The notes under the pieces are model-generated. The model saw only the letters and a program-made list of their open reading frames with translations, was not told the origin of the DNA and searched no databases. From assembly GCA_900546575.1 (NCBI GenBank), contig URDM01000011.1, positions 1 through 51,181 of the forward strand: DNA of 51,181 bases, given 5' to 3'. The number at the start of each line of letters is the position of its first letter. Position 1 is the stretch's first letter. The position numbers and the translations under genes are program-made. The DNA is from an uncultured Prevotella sp. GTDB lineage: Bacteria; Bacteroidota; Bacteroidia; Bacteroidales; Bacteroidaceae. Shown one piece after another: positions 49,801 to 51,181 of this stretch.

Positions 49801-50091
49801 TATCTTACCCGGTGTAGCCTTTTCTTCCTTGGTGTTGTATCCGAGGAAAGAGAACTGCAGCACAGTGCCGCGCTTCACGTTGATGGTGAATGCACCGTCG
49901 ATGTCGGTAACGGCTCCAACATTGTTGTTGCCCTTCACCTTGATGCTAACTCCCGGCATTGTTTCGCCGGTATCGTCCTTGACAATTCCCGACACCTTTT
50001 CCTGCGCCATTGCAGTGAGCGATGTAGCGAAAATCATCATAAGCAAGAATACCAGAGTCTTGATTGTTTGGATTTTTACTCTAATTTTCAT
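46897..50091 (-). CDS. SusC-family TonB-dependent outer-membrane transporter
   Basis: The 1064-residue SusC/RagA protein imports oligosaccharides with TonB energy. Visible in order: signal peptide (to TAMAQ), a carboxypeptidase-D-like regulatory domain about 32-110 (VSGIVKDDTGETMPGVSIKV with TDIDGAFTI), the junction GEIVVVGYQPVRQRDLTGSV, the plug with DQTLGGRIAGVNV, NITIRGNNSLTQANTPLYVI and DILKDASASAIYGARGANGV type motifs, and a beta-barrel ending in LDFSAYPRARQFSFGVSLGF. The usual VGYGxQKKxxxTGAV here reads VGYQPVRQRDLTGSV. It is the first gene of the PUL and follows a long leader. Confidence 0.97.
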   Translation of the reverse strand: MKIRVKIQTIKTLVFLLMMIFATSLTAMAQEKVSGIVKDDTGETMPGVSIKVKGNNNVGAVTDIDGAFTINVKRGTVLQFSFLGYNTKEEKATPGKIMQIVLEEDKKTLGEIVVVGYQPVRQRDLTGSVAKADVSQLTNTPVSSIDQTLGGRIAGVNVSSGEGMPGGQMNITIRGNNSLTQANTPLYVIDGFPVENASVAASINPNDIKSLNILKDASASAIYGARGANGVVIITTKSGQTGKAKITYDGSYGWQTVTKKMEMMDAYEFVKLQNEMYPDAVATTYLKEYEGKQWTLDDYRNIAQYNWQDKIFHSAPIQSHNVSVTGGSQDIRYNASLSYFDQDGVVINSNYNRVQGRMGTNIKKNKLRINLNVNYSRTNQEGASPSQNASSGMNNLFYSVWGYRPVTQPSTPLSYLLNNGIDESVSTSSDYRFNPYMDLENAYNHTLNTYVQFNGFLEYDLMKGLKLKISGGYTDTGYNNDNFNSSKTRYGGPLSNDKVNARVTRSSRSTWLNENTLTYQTNIKKKHFFNTLLGFSLQNSDYDYYSYKTINIPNESLGMSGMDQGTPTGASSLKSSWSMMSYFGRFNYNYKSCYYATFTMRADGSSKFSKGNRFGYFPSGSLAWNVAEEGFMKPYNKYVNNAKIRLSWGLTGNNRVGEYDAYGLYKVVKQWNGQVYLGATPSGVFPEGSNVNNVGTVPSTLRNHDLKWETTEQWNLGFDLGFLNDRIGITLDLYSKTTRDLLLNANMPLSSGYVSAMKNIGKVRNQGIEFTLNTVNIKNKKFTWETNFNIAFNKNKVLALTEGQTTLTTAASFDQNFNTQQSYIAKVGQSMGSMYGFIYEGTYKYDDFDKSGDTYTLKPTVAHYTSENNTQPGMPKYRDLNGDGIIDDNDRTIIGNGLPVHTGGFTNNFTYGDFDLSVFFQWSYGNDVLNANRLFFESSWNKARELNQFASYADRWTEDNPYSDIPRATTSSSNRVFSSRVIEDGSFLRLKTLTLGYTVPKKLLTRFRIDNLRVYFAAQNLWTLTNYSGYDPEVSIRNSALTPGLDFSAYPRARQFSFGVSLGF

Positions 50092-50144
50092 TTCTTGAAG
50101 GTTTAAAGATTATATTAATTGTTGTTTGTTCGGGTTCTCGTCTG

Positions 50145-50152
50145 CAAATTTA
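50145..50152 (-). promoter_or_regulatory. proximal -7-like box before susC
   Basis: The minus strand reads TAAATTTG, 54 bases before the susC start. It would give a short leader of about 45 bases. A second and better-formed promoter lies at 50384-50416. Confidence 0.45.
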
Positions 50153-50383
50153 ATATAGTAATGTCGCGTGTGGGTTTAGTATAATACATATAAGTTCTTT
50201 TTGGGTACAAAAAGTGCTTTTTCTTTGTTTTTAGTACGTTTTTGTATGTTCGTTGAACAAAATTAAACTTTTTTTCTTTTGCTTTTTTGGTTCTCTTTTA
50301 GGTTTTAGTTATTTCTGCATCAGAAAATGTATCTGCTCACGTCGCTACATTTGATATCGCTTTTCATTGGCTTTATCGTTTTG

Positions 50384-50416
50384 CAAATATACAAAATGTC
50401 CCGACAAGAAGCAAAG
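50384..50416 (-). promoter_or_regulatory. distal promoter of the PUL operon
   Basis: The minus strand carries TATATTTG (50384-50391) 20 bases behind CTTTGC (50411-50416), matching both -7 and -33 elements. The leader to susC would be about 285 bases. Between the two candidate boxes (50153-50383) I see no gene or strong hairpin; the DNA is AT-rich with several short T-runs. Confidence 0.6.
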
Positions 50417-50542
50417 AATATAGCAGAGATTTTAACTAAAATCGAAAAAAGAATAAAAACCAATATCGTGCCAAATCAAATACGAAAGTATTATTATAAG
50501 TAACAGTTCTACTACAGATTGCTATGTTTCGATGTCGTTTTG

Positions 50543-50646
50543 AAAAGGAGTCCTTTTGGGTTGCAAAACGAGTCCTTTTGGTGAGCAAAAGGAGTCCTTT
50601 TAAAAGGCAAAAGGACAACTATTGGAAGGCAAAAGGAGTCCTTTAG
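50543..50646. repeat. five-unit 22-bp palindromic array, copy 4
   Basis: Units start at 50543, 50565, 50587, 50609 and 50631. Cores are AAAAGGAGTCCTTTT three times (the last ending CCTTTAG), AAAACGAGTCCTTTT once and a decayed AAAAGGACAACTATT. Spacers are GGGTTGC, GGTGAGC, AAAAGGC and GGAAGGC, ending in GC rather than CC. The array lies about 130 bases upstream of the distal susC promoter. Confidence 0.88.
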
Positions 50647-50715
50647 ATTTTGGGGCGAATTTCCTCCTATAGAAAGTAGCTCATATATAAAAATAAATAT
50701 GACCACATACTTATT

Positions 50716-50783
50716 AAATGGCAAAGTATATTATAATAAATGGCAAAGTATTATTATAATAAATGGTCAAGTATTATTATAAT
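50716..50783. repeat. three tandem 22-23-bp AT-rich units
   Basis: AAATGGCAAAGTATATTATAAT at 50716-50737 is followed by two 23-base versions at 50738-50760 and 50761-50783 (the last with AAATGGTCAAG). The period is close to that of the neighbouring palindromic array, but the sequence is unrelated. Confidence 0.85.
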
Positions 50784-50940
50784 ACTTCTCGTTCGGTCTT
50801 CGATCGGTCTTCGATCGGTTCTCGTTCGTCCTCCGTTCGCGAATCGAAGATCCATCGAATAGATATCAAAGTATCAACGGATTATTAACGGAACGTCTAC
50901 CGACGTACAACGATATCGTAGCGAATACGTAACGGCTACT
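50784..50940. other. CpG-dense, TCG-rich segment with 11-bp tandem repeats
   Basis: Within an AT-rich gap this stretch is full of CG dinucleotides. TCGGTCTTCGA repeats in tandem at 50793-50803 and 50804-50814, with a third diverged copy TCGGTTCTCG, then CGTTCG, CGTTCGCGAATCG, ATCGAAT and ACGATATCGTAGCG. No open frame of note crosses it. It sits midway between the susC promoter and the plus-strand promoter at 51029 and could be a regulator-binding region or another repeat family. Confidence 0.6.
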
Positions 50941-50946
50941 CATGCT

Positions 50947-50981
50947 TTTTTGTACGCAATCATACACTATACGTACAAAAA
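50947..50981. other. 10-bp inverted repeat TTTTTGTACG
   Basis: TTTTTGTACG at 50947-50956 and CGTACAAAAA at 50972-50981 are perfect inverse copies with 15 bases between. The pair lies about 50 bases upstream of the plus-strand -7 box at 51029, a position suited to an activator dimer. A minor hairpin is the alternative. Confidence 0.5.
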
Positions 50982-51028
50982 CGGAATGATTTGTTTCTTT
51001 ATTAATTAACATTTTTGATTTCATTTAG

Positions 51029-51036
51029 TAATTTTG
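51029..51036 (+). promoter_or_regulatory. -7 promoter box for the right-end plus-strand genes
   Basis: TAATTTTG followed by CAAACGG matches the Bacteroidetes consensus. Transcription would begin near 51043, about 45 bases before the 14-codon ORF at 51088. Confidence 0.6.
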
Positions 51037-51087
51037 CAAACGGAAAATATAACAACTTAAATCAACTTTATAAATTTATTATCTATT

Positions 51088-51132
51088 ATGAAATTATCTA
51101 ACAAACCCGTTGGCGGAATTAATTTAAGTTGA
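51088..51132 (+). CDS. 14-codon leader ORF MKLSNKPVGGINLS
   Basis: The short frame lies behind a good promoter box and ahead of a second start at 51138. It is enclosed by the perfect inverted repeat CAACTTAAAT (51053-51062) and ATTTAAGTTG (51122-51131), whose right arm contains the last two codons and part of the stop. A ribosome finishing the ORF would open the stem, which is how translation-coupled leaders work. No family is recognised for the peptide. Chance is possible at this length; no Shine-Dalgarno sequence is visible. Confidence 0.35.
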   Translation: MKLSNKPVGGINLS

Positions 51133-51137
51133 TAAAT

Positions 51138-51181
51138 ATGAGTAAAAGGTTGTATATATCGCTGATTTTTAGTAACTTAGT
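51138..51181 (+). CDS. start of a gene running off the window
   Basis: From the ATG at 51138 the frame reads MSKRLYISLIFSNL and stays open to the window end. A positive N-terminus followed by a hydrophobic stretch looks like a signal peptide or membrane segment. It begins five bases after the stop of the 14-codon ORF. A hybrid two-component sensor or other PUL regulator divergent from susC would fit this position, but only 14 codons are visible, so identity is unknown. Confidence 0.4.
   Translation, partial: MSKRLYISLIFSNL

Noticed and set aside
1..51181. tRNA, rRNA or complete insertion sequence
   Set aside because: Nothing with tRNA-like CCA-end or TpsiC features, no rRNA segment and no transposase frame was recognised by reading; a covariance-model search could not be run.

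Overview
The window looks like a chromosome segment of a Bacteroidetes bacterium, most likely a Prevotella-like member of the Prevotellaceae from an animal host. The grounds are repeated -7 promoter boxes of the Bacteroidetes type (TAnnTTTG), weak or absent Shine-Dalgarno sequences, SusC/SusD and NigD-like lipoprotein genes, DUF1573 and DUF4955 proteins, and family-typical versions of ClpB, RecF and DnaG. Species cannot be fixed by eye.

Layout. 1-900: a small Cys-rich GCAxxG protein and a decayed ferredoxin. 938-3526: clpB on the minus strand. 4261-9065: a sialic acid operon (MFS transporter, N-acetylneuraminate lyase, N-acylglucosamine 2-epimerase, then a secreted kelch mutarotase). 9300-13669: a sugar nucleotidyltransferase, a secreted lactonase-family beta-propeller and an OPT peptide transporter, followed by an internally deleted aldo/keto reductase remnant. 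14358-18012 (minus): a secreted GH20 beta-hexosaminidase and an Fsr-like MFS exporter. 18185-25088: dnaG, queD, queE, cls, a YitT protein and a MATE exporter. 25462-33317: a NigD-like lipoprotein (minus) and an alpha-2-macroglobulin/DUF1573 pair. 33645-37433: ispH, ribH with a TPR protein (minus), recF and a dciA-like DUF721 gene. 37562-50091 (minus): a polysaccharide utilization locus read susC, susD, surface lipoprotein, PL8 chondroitinase, GH88 unsaturated glucuronyl hydrolase, DUF4955 beta-helix protein.

How it fits together. The PUL encodes a coherent route for a uronic-acid-containing glycosaminoglycan: SusC/D and the surface lipoprotein bind and import, PL8 cleaves by beta-elimination, GH88 removes the 4,5-unsaturated uronic acid. 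The nan operon and the GH20 enzyme deal with sialic acid and terminal HexNAc. Together they suggest foraging on host glycans (mucin, chondroitin, hyaluronan). No sulfatase lies in the window.

The least explained part is the intergenic DNA. Four intergenic regions each carry an array of five 22-bp units with a 15-bp palindromic core. Three regions carry REP/REPIN-like hairpins starting (G)TAGGAGG. A second GC-rich hairpin family occurs upstream of ispH and inside the PUL, and there are further inverted-repeat mosaics. At the right end, a promoter drives a 14-codon ORF enclosed by a perfect 10-bp inverted repeat, directly ahead of a gene that runs off the window.
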